From positions 6,242,489-6,306,488 of the forward strand of contig CP102274.1 of assembly GCA_025149285.1 (NCBI GenBank): a stretch of 64,000 nucleotides of DNA, in the 5' to 3' direction. Positions 7,525 to 16,472 of this stretch are shown one piece after another. This DNA comes from Hungatella hathewayi (GTDB lineage Bacteria > Bacillota > Clostridia > Lachnospirales > Lachnospiraceae). Below the pieces are notes generated by a model. That model saw only the letters and a program-made list of their open reading frames with translations. It searched no databases and was not told the origin of the DNA. Within the stretch, counting starts at the first letter, position 1, and each line of letters begins with the position of its first letter. The position numbers were made by a program, and so were the translations under genes.

Positions 7525-8913
7525 TTATTGTCCGTACATTTCTTTGATCGTCTTATTGGTCTCTTCCAGCACGGTCTTAATATCTTCATTATTGACAACG
7601 ATTCGCTCAATCGCCTTTGTCACTTCATTCATGGCATTGTCAAACATCGCGTTGGTAGCCGGAAGCGGGCTGGCAGTCTCAGACTGTTTGTTGAACACTT
7701 CCATGAAGGAATCCTCGTTCATCTCCGGAAGAGTCGCAATGGATTTTCTTGCAGACAGAACTGCATTGGATTTATGGTATTTCACCATGGCATCCTTGCC
7801 GATTAAGTATTCGACCAGACGGACAGCCGCTTCTTTATGCTCTGATTTTGCAAATACGCCAAGCTGGTGCTCCGTATAAACGGTCTCACTGCGTCCGGTC
7901 TTTCCCGTCGGAATTACAGCGATTCCCATCTTTTTATCAAATTCCTCGCCCAGTCCGCTGCTGCTTCTGAAAGCGCTGCGTCCCATGTCGCCGTCGAAGA
8001 TGATACCGATCTGGCCTGATGCAAATAACCCTCTTAAATCCTTAATTTCCAGACCTGCCGGAATCACTTTTTCATCTACCAGCTGTTTGGTCCAGGTAAG
8101 CGCCTCCACATTGCCCTCGTTGTTTAAATCAACGTTTCCGTTTTCGTCCACGAAGTGACCGCCGTACGTATAGAAAATGCCGTTGAATACGGTACCGGTA
8201 TGGGCTACCTTGCCGGTTGGAATTCCCAGGCCGTAGAGCGTGTTGCCCGCTTCGTCCTTTCCGAGTTTTGCAATGGCTCTCGCCGCCTCCGTCATCTCAT
8301 CCCACGTTGCAGGTGCCTTCTCCGGATCTAAACCGGCTTTCGTAAATAAATCCTTGTTGTAATACATGGCAATGGGATGGGGCGCCCAGGACAGTGCTTT
8401 CACTTTTCCGTCGTAGGTCGTTCCTGATAAGTAACCGGGGTAAATATCGTCGAGCACTTCCTTCGAAGCCAGATCATCGAGTTCCGCCAGAATTCCCGCT
8501 CCGTTAAAGGCGCTCATCATCTGGGAATTTCCCATAATCACATCGGCCGCATTGCCGGAGGTTCCTGCAATCAGAACCTGATCCTTATACTGGTTGAACG
8601 GGATGGCCTGGGATTCTACCCTGATATCCGGATTGGCCGCCATGAAATCATCCAGCAGTTCTTTAAAAATAGCGGATGTGGCTTCCTCTGCCTCCAGCCA
8701 GTTGCTTATGGTGATCGTCACCTGTTCTCCGGCTGGGGCTTCGCCTTTGGCCTCTTCTCCCTTTGTCTCTTCTTTTTTCGTCTCCGCAGGTTCGGCAGTC
8801 GTCGTCTCCTTCGGCGCAGCGGTTGTGGCTGATGCACTGTTTCCTCCGCATCCGCTTAAGGCTAATCCACTGACCATAACGGCCGACAGTACAACAGCAA
8901 GCGTTTTTTTCAT
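7525..8913 (-). CDS. Sugar ABC transporter substrate-binding lipoprotein (family 1)
   Basis: A 462-residue extracellular solute-binding protein. It has a lipoprotein signal peptide ending in the lipobox LALSGC (Cys22), then a low-complexity Ala/Thr/Glu/Lys linker (residues ~27-65), then the binding domain starting VTITISNWLE. The motif YYNKDLFTKAGLDPEKAPATWDE is characteristic of the family. AAAGGAGG lies before the ATG. It captures the ligand for the two downstream permeases. The downstream sulfatase suggests a sulfated sugar, and the YesMN two-component system upstream probably controls its expression. Confidence 0.92.
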   Translation of the reverse strand: MKKTLAVVLSAVMVSGLALSGCGGNSASATTAAPKETTTAEPAETKKEETKGEEAKGEAPAGEQVTITISNWLEAEEATSAIFKELLDDFMAANPDIRVESQAIPFNQYKDQVLIAGTSGNAADVIMGNSQMMSAFNGAGILAELDDLASKEVLDDIYPGYLSGTTYDGKVKALSWAPHPIAMYYNKDLFTKAGLDPEKAPATWDEMTEAARAIAKLGKDEAGNTLYGLGIPTGKVAHTGTVFNGIFYTYGGHFVDENGNVDLNNEGNVEALTWTKQLVDEKVIPAGLEIKDLRGLFASGQIGIIFDGDMGRSAFRSSSGLGEEFDKKMGIAVIPTGKTGRSETVYTEHQLGVFAKSEHKEAAVRLVEYLIGKDAMVKYHKSNAVLSARKSIATLPEMNEDSFMEVFNKQSETASPLPATNAMFDNAMNEVTKAIERIVVNNEDIKTVLEETNKTIKEMYGQ

Positions 8914-9070
8914 ATAAAATCCTCCTTTTTTCTATTTCGGTCTGTTTCATTCCGCTTAACTTTTATACTCTCATTATAACAGAGGATGACCAAAAGAGAA
9001 GGGACCCAAATTTTGGTTTTAGTGCTGTTTTTATAGTTTTTAGTTATCTTGTTCATATTTATTGTGCATA

Positions 9071-9787
9071 TTATCTCTCCCCATTGGGTGTGACTCCGTA
9101 TTTCTCCTTATAGATTCGTGCAAAATGCTTTGTACTGCTGTATCCTACCATCTCTGCGATATTCACTATTTTTAAATCCGTATTGAGAATCAGCTTTCTC
9201 GCCTTTTCCATGCGTAAGTCTGTTACGTAGTCAATGTACTTCTTACCCGTCTGTTTTTTAAACAGCGTGGAAAAATAGGCGGTGTTCATATGAACCACCT
9301 GACTGACCTCCTCCAGACTGATGTTGCGGTAAAAATTATTTTCGATATACTGAACTGCCCTGCCGATACTTCCGCTCTCCTCCGGCGCCGTTCCCGTCTC
9401 TTCCTCCACATCCTCCGGCTCCTTCATGTCCAGGAGGCGTGACACGCAGTCTGTCAGTTCAAAACGGTTGACCGGCTTTAGAATGTATTCCCGGACTCCG
9501 CACCGGATTGCTGTCCTGGCGTACTCAAAATCCCGGTAAGCGCTGATCACCACATACTGGGCCGTGATTCCGTCGGCCTGGGCCTTCTCGATCATGGCCA
9601 GCCCATCTAACACCGGCATGCGGATATCCGTAATTACCGCGTCCGGATTCCACACCGCCATGGTCTTATACCCCTCCATACCGTCACTGCATTCCCGTAT
9701 CTCCATATCCCTGTAACAGGTTTCCAGAATTTTTCTGATCCCCTGCCGTATGATGGCCTCGTCGTCACAGATCAAAATCTTTCTCAT
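9071..9787 (-). CDS. yesN: Response regulator, YesN type (receiver + AraC HTH)
   Basis: A 238-residue response regulator. The receiver domain (1-~115) has the acidic pocket (ICDDE), phospho-acceptor D54 in VITDIRMPVLDG and Lys in ILKPVNRFE. A linker leads to a C-terminal AraC-type double HTH (~140-238) with MNTAYFSTLFKKQTGKKYIDYV and the final GYSSTKHFARIYKEKYGVTP. It overlaps the upstream sensor kinase gene by 23 nt, so the two are translationally coupled. By position it should activate the sugar-binding protein/permease/sulfatase genes that follow. Confidence 0.93.
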   Translation of the reverse strand: MRKILICDDEAIIRQGIRKILETCYRDMEIRECSDGMEGYKTMAVWNPDAVITDIRMPVLDGLAMIEKAQADGITAQYVVISAYRDFEYARTAIRCGVREYILKPVNRFELTDCVSRLLDMKEPEDVEEETGTAPEESGSIGRAVQYIENNFYRNISLEEVSQVVHMNTAYFSTLFKKQTGKKYIDYVTDLRMEKARKLILNTDLKIVNIAEMVGYSSTKHFARIYKEKYGVTPNGER

Positions 9788-11510
9788 CGTCCTCTTCCCC
9801 CTCTTCTCGCAGTGGAATTCTCAATGAAACAATCGTTCCAATGCCTTTTCCCGAGCGCAGCGTCACCCGGCTGTTTTCCCCAAACAGAAGCTTAAGACGC
9901 CTGCTTAAGTTCCTGAGAGCAAAACAGTCCAGCGTCTCCTCCTGGTTATCCGGCATCAGCAGCTCCCGTATTCTGGCAATTCGCTCCGCCGGAACCGCCA
10001 TACCATCGTTAAAAATTCTGATAACGAGAAATCCCCGCCGTTTCAGAACAGAAACCAGGAGACGCTTGTGCTCCGGCGTGTCCTCGAATCCATGCTTAAA
10101 TGCATTTTCCACCAGCGGCTGCATGGTCAGCCTCGGTATCTTTTCCGCCATGCACTCCTCATCGATGGCGTACTCCACCAGAAAACGGTCCGGGAAACGG
10201 ATTTTCTGTATGGTCACAAAATTCCGCACATTCTCGACCTCTTCTCTGACCGCCACAAGAGTGGACGGCTCCATGGAATACCGCATCATCAGGGAAAACG
10301 CCTGTGCCATATCTACAATCTCATAATGATCCCGAATCAGGGCCAGCATGGAGATGCTTTCCAGCGTATTGTAGATAAAATGAGGGTTAATCTGACTCTG
10401 AAGCGCCCTTAAGGTGGCCTGCTGGCTCTCGATTTTAACCAGATATTCGCTTTCAATCAGACGCTTCATATCCTTTACCATGGTATTTAAGCTCTGTACC
10501 AGTTCCCCGATCTCATCGGGATGGTCATCACAGACAACCACGTCTAAATTCCCCTTGGCGATCTCCCTCGTCGCATCACGCAGCGTGATGATTCTCCTGG
10601 AAAACCAGTCTGCCAGCAGCTTGTCAATGAGATAGATCAGGATAATGAGAACCACCATACCGATCAGAAAGTAAACCAGGGCTGCGCCATAGCCTCTCTG
10701 CAGTTCCTTTAACTGCAGTCTGAACTCCACATTCTGCCCCAGCGCCGTGGAATAAGAGTACAGCGGAACAAAATGGCCGCCCTCCCTGCAGGCATCGGAT
10801 ACAATCTCCTGTCCATTACAGATGATCTCATCTCCGCTGCCCTCCACCAGATCGTAAAACGGCTGAATCATCTTCTTTTTATCCAGCTCCACATAGACCA
10901 GCCCCTGGACCTCTCCGTTTTTGACGCTGACAATATTGGACGCCAGAATCCAGACAGGCCGCCCGTCCTGCAGGGAGTTCCCATCCTCGCGGACAAAGGA
11001 CGCCTCCCCTGACAGCAGCGCTTCAAACCAGGGAGCACCGGAGCAGGCCAGCCCTAAATCCTGGTCGGAAAAGTCTCTGGAAAAGGTCTGATTGGCATCC
11101 TTGATATAAATGGATATCGTACCTGTTCGTCTGCCCACCGTACTCATATTGGTCAGACGGTTTCTGATAAAATCCCTTAAATCCAGTTTTTCCTTATAGG
11201 TCCCGGTCACGTAATTATCGATGGCATTCTGCACATTAATATCCGTCACCATCAGATTCATGCCTTCCTGCGCCTGCGCGAAATACGCATCCAGTTCCTC
11301 CACTGTCTTATCTAAAAGCATCTGTGACTGGCGTTTTGAATTCTCCACACTGACATTTGTGAACACGAAAAAAACAATGGCAAATATAATCATAATCGGT
11401 ATAATTGCCACCACCCATGTCGACAGCGTAAGTTTTTTCTGAATGGACGCGTCACGATAGCGCCCCATTTTCCAGATCTTTTTCATAAAATTCCGACTCA
11501 TTTCTTTCAT
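9765..11510 (-). CDS. yesM: Sensor histidine kinase, YesM type
   Basis: A membrane sensor kinase of ~581 residues. There is one TM segment near the N-terminus (WVVAIIPIMIIFAIVFFVF), a ~230-residue extracytoplasmic domain, a second TM (ALVYFLIGMVVLIILIYLI), a HAMP region and then a His_kinase domain with SQINPHFIYNTLESI (phospho-His), followed by the ATP-binding N and G boxes (LVENAFKHGFE, RSGKGIGTIVSL). The start is uncertain: ATG at 11510 has AGGA before it but lies very close to the predicted transcription start, so the ATG at 11501 or 11489 is possible. It signals to the overlapping YesN gene. Confidence 0.9.
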   Translation of the reverse strand: MKEMSRNFMKKIWKMGRYRDASIQKKLTLSTWVVAIIPIMIIFAIVFFVFTNVSVENSKRQSQMLLDKTVEELDAYFAQAQEGMNLMVTDINVQNAIDNYVTGTYKEKLDLRDFIRNRLTNMSTVGRRTGTISIYIKDANQTFSRDFSDQDLGLACSGAPWFEALLSGEASFVREDGNSLQDGRPVWILASNIVSVKNGEVQGLVYVELDKKKMIQPFYDLVEGSGDEIICNGQEIVSDACREGGHFVPLYSYSTALGQNVEFRLQLKELQRGYGAALVYFLIGMVVLIILIYLIDKLLADWFSRRIITLRDATREIAKGNLDVVVCDDHPDEIGELVQSLNTMVKDMKRLIESEYLVKIESQQATLRALQSQINPHFIYNTLESISMLALIRDHYEIVDMAQAFSLMMRYSMEPSTLVAVREEVENVRNFVTIQKIRFPDRFLVEYAIDEECMAEKIPRLTMQPLVENAFKHGFEDTPEHKRLLVSVLKRRGFLVIRIFNDGMAVPAERIARIRELLMPDNQEETLDCFALRNLSRRLKLLFGENSRVTLRSGKGIGTIVSLRIPLREEGEEDDEKDFDL

Positions 11511-11517
11511 GGTTCCT

Positions 11518-11546
11518 ATTATATCATCCCGGACTGGAAAAGACAA
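11518..11546 (-). promoter_or_regulatory. Promoter of the yesMN operon
   Basis: -35 TTGTCT (11541-11546) and -10 TATAAT (11518-11523) with a 17-bp spacer. It is so close to the first ATG that the leader would be almost absent. Confidence 0.65.
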
Positions 11547-11575
11547 TTTACCCGGGGTATGGCGGCCGTGAAGCT

Positions 11576-11614
11576 GAAAAGAGCCGGGTATCCTGAATAC
11601 AGCATACCCGGCTC
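11576..11614 (-). terminator. Intrinsic terminator of the MerR-family gene
   Basis: The stem GAGCCGGGTAT/ATACCCGGCTC is followed by UUUUC on the minus strand, 17 nt after the MerR-family stop codon. It separates that gene from the yesMN promoter. Confidence 0.85.
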
Positions 11615-11631
11615 CTGCAAAGTTCCATATT

Positions 11632-12450
11632 CTATTTTTTCTTCACCGGATAACACACTTCCGTTACCAGTTTTTCCGGATCCGATGTGTCGTGAGGGCT
11701 GACGTGATAAATGCAGAACGAAGCGCCGTCGTACTCGTACCCGTTGTCATGTATCCAGCGGGCCACTGCCTCATTGACTCTTGTGATCTGTGAATAGCTG
11801 CCCTGATAAACAGCCGAAGCGATCAGAATCGGGGGCACCGTCTTAAATTTTACGTGCTCCGTATCCCGGTACGTTCCCTCAACGGAAATCTGAATTTCCA
11901 CATCCACATCCTCTTCCTTATATCCTTCATCATGGAAAACAGCCATTCCGTAACCGGGCGATGCCATCTGCAGGTTCTGCGCTCCCGTCTCTTCATGGAG
12001 AATCCCCCATAATATCTGTTCCTGGTCATAAGCCGGAATTACTTTTCTGACACTCGCCACGTACCTCTCCGGCAAAGTTTTTAACGTTACCTGATAATCC
12101 ATCATATCTCCATCCTTTCTGATCCATTCGATGGTGTTATCAAGCAGCCGCAGCTTCGTACCGATGCCGTCCATCTGGTCCTCCAGCTCTTTCTTCTTAA
12201 CCCGGAGAAATCTCTCCATTTCCTCCGGTCTGCCGCAGCAGTTTAAAATTTCACGGATGACCGCCAGGCCAAATCCCATGGATTTCAGATTCTGAATCTG
12301 TCCGGCCGCGGAGAGCTGTTCCTCCCCGTAATACCGGTAACCGGTGGCTGGATCAACCAGCCTTGGTTCCAGCAGGCCGATCTCATCGTAATGGCGCAGC
12401 ATACGGATACTGATTCTCGACAGCTTTGAAAAATCACCAATCTTTAACAT
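11632..12450 (-). CDS. MerR-family regulator with GyrI-like effector-binding domain
   Basis: A 272-residue regulator of the BltR/BmrR type. The N-terminal MerR wHTH (MLKIGDFSKLSRISIRMLRHYDEIGLL..GYRYY) is followed by a dimerisation coiled coil (~75-115) and a C-terminal GyrI-like ligand-binding domain (~120-272) that usually binds hydrophobic or cationic drugs. Its own promoter has the over-long 19-bp spacer typical of MerR targets, so it probably autoregulates by DNA distortion. No exporter lies directly downstream; the upstream neighbour on the same strand is the AlkZ-like gene. Confidence 0.92.
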   Translation of the reverse strand: MLKIGDFSKLSRISIRMLRHYDEIGLLEPRLVDPATGYRYYGEEQLSAAGQIQNLKSMGFGLAVIREILNCCGRPEEMERFLRVKKKELEDQMDGIGTKLRLLDNTIEWIRKDGDMMDYQVTLKTLPERYVASVRKVIPAYDQEQILWGILHEETGAQNLQMASPGYGMAVFHDEGYKEEDVDVEIQISVEGTYRDTEHVKFKTVPPILIASAVYQGSYSQITRVNEAVARWIHDNGYEYDGASFCIYHVSPHDTSDPEKLVTEVCYPVKKK

Positions 12451-12460
12451 AGTACCACCT

Positions 12461-12520
12461 CACATATATGTGTTTTTGAGCTCAGTATCACTATAGACCA
12501 TACCACAGTGTGAGAGTCAA
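12461..12520 (-). promoter_or_regulatory. MerR-type promoter (19-bp spacer) and leader palindrome
   Basis: -35 TTGACT (12515-12520) and -10 TATAGT (12490-12495) are separated by 19 bp, the hallmark of MerR-activated promoters. The spacer carries an imperfect dyad bounded by GAC and GTC. Further downstream, the perfect palindrome CACATATATGTG (12461-12472) lies in the leader before the start codon. Confidence 0.8.
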
Positions 12521-12541
12521 GCATGAAATTCAAAATATTTT

Positions 12542-13597
12542 TCAGCGCTCCAACGCCTCTCCCATATACCGCTTAAGGGGGCTTGTCTCCGGGTCGTACA
12601 GAAGTTCCACGGCATTTCGTATATCCTCTTTCAACGCATCTGCAGCGCCTTTTTCCATACGGACGGCCACATCCTCCAGCTCGAAGGGACCGTTCCGGAA
12701 ATGCCCCAGCAGACATCCCTCAAACTCCCCGTCAATCAGCAGATAGCCCAGCACATCGTACTCCGCATGTGTGAACCGTTCCTTCAGCCAGTGCTCATTG
12801 GATTTCACCAGAAAATCATTTCTGTGAAGTACAAACACCGTATGGTTCTTCTCCGGCACCTCTGCCGGCTCACCTTCCAGCAGAGGCAGGTCCTCCCGGC
12901 GAATGTATCCGCCCTCATACGGCTCCAGCGTTTCATCTGATACCAGCCGCTCCAGCACACCTTTGATCTCTTTTAACGGGAGACGGTAGAAGGATCTCAC
13001 CATGGCCGCATCAATCCATACGTTCAGCCATACAAACCGTCTCACCAGTTCCTCTGCTGCTGCCTCCTTCGTATAACGGTCCAGATCTGCATCAGGAAAC
13101 TCCGACTCAAACGGGTACCAGGCCCGGTCCCATTCGTTATCGGTCTGATCCTCGAATACGAGAAATTTCTCCTGCAGCCGGTGCAGAGCGGGCGTGATCT
13201 CTTTCGCCAGCAGGCCTGTAAACTCCTTCATGACGTGGATCGTCATCGGACCTTCCCGTTGTAAAAGGTCATAAAGCTCCTGCTCCGTATCCGTAAAAGG
13301 CCTGTCCTTCCGGTAGACTGCTGCAAACAGCTCCAGTTCGTCCGCATAAATATAAGCAATATTGCCGTTCTGGAATCTCCCCTTAATAATCGTCCGGCTC
13401 TCCCTCATCTTATAGCAATATCTGCTGTCGTCAAAGGCCGCGCGGTACAAAAGCTCCGGAGGACTTCCCGGACAGCTCCAGTACACACAGAGTACGGGCG
13501 ACATCTGCTTAAACAGTTCTCCATACTGCTTCTTTGACGCGGGTTTTGTAAAATGCTGGCGTTCCATACGCAGCTTTCTGTATGCATGTTGATTCAT
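12542..13597 (-). CDS. Winged-helix DNA-binding protein related to AlkZ/YcaQ DNA glycosylases
   Basis: A 351-residue protein that resembles the HTH_42 (AlkZ/YcaQ) family, whose studied members are DNA glycosylases that unhook interstrand crosslinks. Features supporting this are the N-terminal basic RKLRMERQHF stretch, tandem winged-helix-like blocks (ELYDLLQREGPMTIHVMKEFTG and later VRSFYRLPLKEIKGVLERLV) and the late VFVLHRNDFLVKSN..LLIDGEFEG region. I cannot identify the catalytic Gln motif with certainty, so a glycosylase activity is not shown. The ATG at 13597 is chosen because the upstream extension is low-quality sequence containing a hairpin; GGAGG lies ~11 nt upstream. Confidence 0.6.
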   Translation of the reverse strand: MNQHAYRKLRMERQHFTKPASKKQYGELFKQMSPVLCVYWSCPGSPPELLYRAAFDDSRYCYKMRESRTIIKGRFQNGNIAYIYADELELFAAVYRKDRPFTDTEQELYDLLQREGPMTIHVMKEFTGLLAKEITPALHRLQEKFLVFEDQTDNEWDRAWYPFESEFPDADLDRYTKEAAAEELVRRFVWLNVWIDAAMVRSFYRLPLKEIKGVLERLVSDETLEPYEGGYIRREDLPLLEGEPAEVPEKNHTVFVLHRNDFLVKSNEHWLKERFTHAEYDVLGYLLIDGEFEGCLLGHFRNGPFELEDVAVRMEKGAADALKEDIRNAVELLYDPETSPLKRYMGEALER

Positions 13598-13653
13598 AAA
13601 ACCTTTTCCTCCGTATTCCTTCCGTATTGATCCGGAGACTCTCCGAGAGTTAA

Positions 13654-13693
13654 GACGCAAAAACGCAGGCACAGTGAGGCTGCGTTTTGCGTC
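13654..13693. terminator. Strong hairpin between esterase and AlkZ-like genes
   Basis: GACGCAAAAACGCAG and CTGCGTTTTGCGTC pair over 14 bp with one bulged A and an 11-nt loop, 51 nt downstream of the esterase stop. Only UU follows the stem, so it may be a weak terminator or a processing stem. Confidence 0.45.
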
Positions 13694-13743
13694 TGTCCGC
13701 CCGGAAAACCGGACCGTTGAAACAGCAAAGTGTCCCGTGTGAT

Positions 13744-14751
13744 TTATGCAATGCTGCAATCGTCCGCAGACTGGCCTGCATGATCCTGATACCATTCCAT
13801 ATTTTTCCGGTTAATCCATTCTGTGGATGCATCCATTGCCGCCCTGCATGCGTTGGTCTCATCCAGCGCATTCAGCATGACGAAATCGTGGATGATCGCC
13901 TGAAAACGCATTGCCGTCACCGGCACTCCGGCGGCCCGCAGCTTTTCGGCGTAGGCCTCGCCCTCGTCTCTCAGTACATCTGCCTGGCCATTTAAGATCA
14001 TGGCCTGCGGAAGTCCCTCCAGGTGTTCAGTGCACGCCCTTAACGGGGAGGCCGTTATCTGGTTTCTGCAGTTCTCCGAGGTGGTGTACTGATCCCAGAA
14101 CCACATCATTCCGGCCCGGTATAAGTAGTAGCACTCCGCAAATTCACAGTATGACGCTGTATTGAAACAGGCGTTGGTCACCGGATAATAAAGAAGCTGC
14201 TTATGAATCACAGGACCGCCTCTGTATTTGGAGAACAGGGTCATGGCGATCGCCATATTGCCCCCCACACTGTCCCCGGCTACAGTCAGTGTATTCCCGT
14301 TCATCCTCCGTCCCGCCTGTTCAAACAGATCCGGCAGCTGGCAGAGCACGCTGTAGCACTGCTCGACAGCAGTTGGATAACGCGCTTCCGGAGAGCGGGA
14401 ATATTCCGGAAATATCACCGTACAACCGGTCCTGGCCGCCAGCTCTCTCACCAGCTTTTCATGGGTATGAAAGCTTCCGAATACCCAGCCGGCCCCATGA
14501 ATATAGAAGATCACATGTTCCGCGAACCCGCTGTTTACCGGTGTTACCCGGTACACGGGAATGCGGCCCCACTGGCCAGTGTCCACCATGGACGCCTCCA
14601 CCTGTGCCGGATACAGGCAGACCGGCGCATCCTGTGCCTCCTCCAGCACCCGGCGTCCCTCTTCCGGCGGCAGTTCAAAAATCAGCGGCGGAACTGAATT
14701 CTCAATGCAGACAGTCTCCGCCGCCGGTTCCAACAGTACTCTTTGATTCAT
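13744..14751 (-). CDS. Alpha/beta hydrolase, hormone-sensitive-lipase family esterase
   Basis: A 335-residue cytoplasmic esterase. The oxyanion motif reads YIHGAGWVFGS, the nucleophile elbow is GDSVGGNMA, the acid is in GQADVLRDEGE and the His is in IIHDFVMLN, all in the right order and spacing for the HSL (alpha/beta hydrolase 3) family. The first motif has HGAG where HGGG is usual. The ATG at 14751 is preceded by GGGAG and fits the family N-terminus better than the ATG 12 codons earlier. The substrate is probably a short-chain acyl ester. There is no signal peptide. Confidence 0.88.
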   Translation of the reverse strand: MNQRVLLEPAAETVCIENSVPPLIFELPPEEGRRVLEEAQDAPVCLYPAQVEASMVDTGQWGRIPVYRVTPVNSGFAEHVIFYIHGAGWVFGSFHTHEKLVRELAARTGCTVIFPEYSRSPEARYPTAVEQCYSVLCQLPDLFEQAGRRMNGNTLTVAGDSVGGNMAIAMTLFSKYRGGPVIHKQLLYYPVTNACFNTASYCEFAECYYLYRAGMMWFWDQYTTSENCRNQITASPLRACTEHLEGLPQAMILNGQADVLRDEGEAYAEKLRAAGVPVTAMRFQAIIHDFVMLNALDETNACRAAMDASTEWINRKNMEWYQDHAGQSADDCSIA

Positions 14752-14812
14752 AGATTTCTCCCGTCTGATATGATGTTCTAATGGCATCCTATTCAGAAAA
14801 GCAGAATCCGGA

Positions 14813-14840
14813 CCATAAAAATCCGGCCGTCATGCCGGCC
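14813..14840 (-). terminator. Intrinsic terminator of the DbpA-like helicase gene
   Basis: The stem GGCCG/CGGCC with a 6-nt loop is followed by GGAUUUUUAU on the minus strand, starting 10 nt after the helicase stop codon. Confidence 0.75.
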
Positions 14841-14850
14841 AGCGTCACGC

Positions 14851-16302
14851 TCATCTGCGGGCAATCCTCACTTTCCGCAGCCTGCCCTTGATTGTCTTTT
14901 CCTGCAGCTTTTCCAGTACCGCCTGCCCCTTGCCGTTAAGAATCTCCACATAAGTCAGACTTTCCCTGATGTCGATAATACCGATGTCTTCCGCCCCAAT
15001 TCCGTCAATGCTGCAGATGGTTCCAACGATATCGACTGCACGCATTTTCGATTTCCGGCCGCCGCCGATGGACAGACGCGTGATTCCCGCATTTAAAGCG
15101 GCTCCCTTTTGAGCTTTCGGAGCCCTTCTCTCCCTCTGCCTCGTCCAGAACGCCTTTGTGGCCTCCTCATCCGGTTCCGGGCATGTTGTAACTGAAAGTT
15201 CCCGCCCCATGTAGGCTTCCACCATATGAAGCATTCGTTCCTCGCTCTCACACAGAAGGCTTACGGCTCTCCCATTTTCTCCGTTTCTTCCGGTTCGCCC
15301 GATACGGTGTACATAAGTCTCCCGTCCGCCCGGGAAATCATAGTTTACCACGAGATCGATCTTATCGAAATCGATTCCCCTGGCCGCAACATCGGTGGCA
15401 ATCAGAAAACGGAATCCGCCTCTGCGGAAGGCATCCACTGTTTTTAAACGCTCTCTCTGCTCCATCTCTCCGTGTATCATCCCACAGAATATCCGGTCTC
15501 GTTTCAGCTTTTGAAGGAGCACATTTACCATCTCTCTGGTACCGCAGAATATCATGCAGCTCTCCGGATTCTCCAGAATCAGGGTCCGCTTCAGCAGGTC
15601 GTATTTCTCTTCCGGGTCCGCGCGGTATACCACCTGGGAAATTGCGGGTTCTTCCTCCGCATCCGGTTCCGGAGCAATCATGACGGCATCCGCCATATAT
15701 TCATCCACCAGGAGCCGTACCTTCTCATCCAGGGTAGCCGAAAAAAGGAGAACTCTTCCTCCTTTCGGCAACAGAGCCATGATCTGCTTCACTTCCTCCA
15801 GAAATCCCATGTCCAGCATAAGATCCGCCTCGTCGATCACCAGATACCGGATACCGGCGAGCTTTAAACACTCTCTCTGAATCAGATCCATGACGCGTCC
15901 CGGAGTCCCCACCACAATGTGTGACTTCTGTTTTATTGTGCGCATCTGCTTATCAATCGGAAATCCGCCAAAGACGGCCGGCACCTTCAGACGTTTCCTG
16001 CGTCCTATGTGGAACAGCTCATTGCTGACCTGAACCGCCAGCTCCCTGCTGGGCTCCAGTACCAGAGCCTGAGGCAGATTCTCTTCCCAGACGATCTTCT
16101 CACAGAGCGGTATCCCAAACGCCGCAGTCTTACCCGTACCTGTCCTGGACCGCGCTGCCACATTCCGTCCCTCCAGAACGGCGGGTATTACTTCCCTCTG
16201 TATTTCCGTTGGCTCCTGATATCCAAGGAGATCCAGCGCATGGATAATTTCAGGGGCAAGGGCGTAGGGCAGAAAACCGTTCCCATTTTTATTTTCCGGC
16301 AT
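14851..16302 (-). CDS. dbpA: DEAD-box ATP-dependent RNA helicase, DbpA/YxiN type
   Basis: A 483-residue helicase. It has the Q motif (GYQEPTEIQ), Walker A-like RTGTGKTA (53-60), DEAD (157-160), SAT (188-190), and the late ARGIDF and HRIGRTGR motifs. The C-terminal ~75 residues (GGGRKSKMRAVDIVGTICSIDG..GIIDIRESLTYVEI) match the DbpA RNA-binding domain, which in Bacillus and E. coli binds hairpin 92 of 23S rRNA, so the likely job is 50S ribosome assembly. The gene stands alone, with its own terminator and a leader containing a strong hairpin. Confidence 0.9.
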   Translation of the reverse strand: MPENKNGNGFLPYALAPEIIHALDLLGYQEPTEIQREVIPAVLEGRNVAARSRTGTGKTAAFGIPLCEKIVWEENLPQALVLEPSRELAVQVSNELFHIGRRKRLKVPAVFGGFPIDKQMRTIKQKSHIVVGTPGRVMDLIQRECLKLAGIRYLVIDEADLMLDMGFLEEVKQIMALLPKGGRVLLFSATLDEKVRLLVDEYMADAVMIAPEPDAEEEPAISQVVYRADPEEKYDLLKRTLILENPESCMIFCGTREMVNVLLQKLKRDRIFCGMIHGEMEQRERLKTVDAFRRGGFRFLIATDVAARGIDFDKIDLVVNYDFPGGRETYVHRIGRTGRNGENGRAVSLLCESEERMLHMVEAYMGRELSVTTCPEPDEEATKAFWTRQRERRAPKAQKGAALNAGITRLSIGGGRKSKMRAVDIVGTICSIDGIGAEDIGIIDIRESLTYVEILNGKGQAVLEKLQEKTIKGRLRKVRIARR

Positions 16303-16347
16303 AATTTAATTCCTTCCATTTTAGTTATAATAAGTCAAATCAGAAAG

Positions 16348-16385
16348 GCAGGCCACGTCGCGGCCTGCCGGCTTGTTTTATTATA
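16348..16385 (-). promoter_or_regulatory. Helicase leader: -10 box and strong hairpin
   Basis: A minus-strand TATAAT at 16380-16385 is followed by the perfect 7-bp GC-rich hairpin GCAGGCC/GGCCTGC (16348-16368), ~46 nt before the helicase start. The stem is followed by CUUUCUGAUUUG, so it could act as an attenuator or simply as a leader structure. The -35 element is poor. Confidence 0.4.
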
Positions 16386-16411
16386 CAATGGATTGATCTC
16401 AGAATCTACTG

Positions 16412-16448
16412 GCAAAAACAGTTCCCGGACATGCATCCGGGAACTGTT
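16412..16448 (-). terminator. Intrinsic terminator of the Na+-pumping decarboxylase operon
   Basis: A perfect 13-bp stem AACAGTTCCCGGA/TCCGGGAACTGTT with a 6-nt loop runs into a U-rich tail (GUUUUUGCC), 24 nt after the beta-subunit stop codon. Confidence 0.9.
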
Positions 16449-16472
16449 ACATGATTTTCCCCCTGTTTCCTG

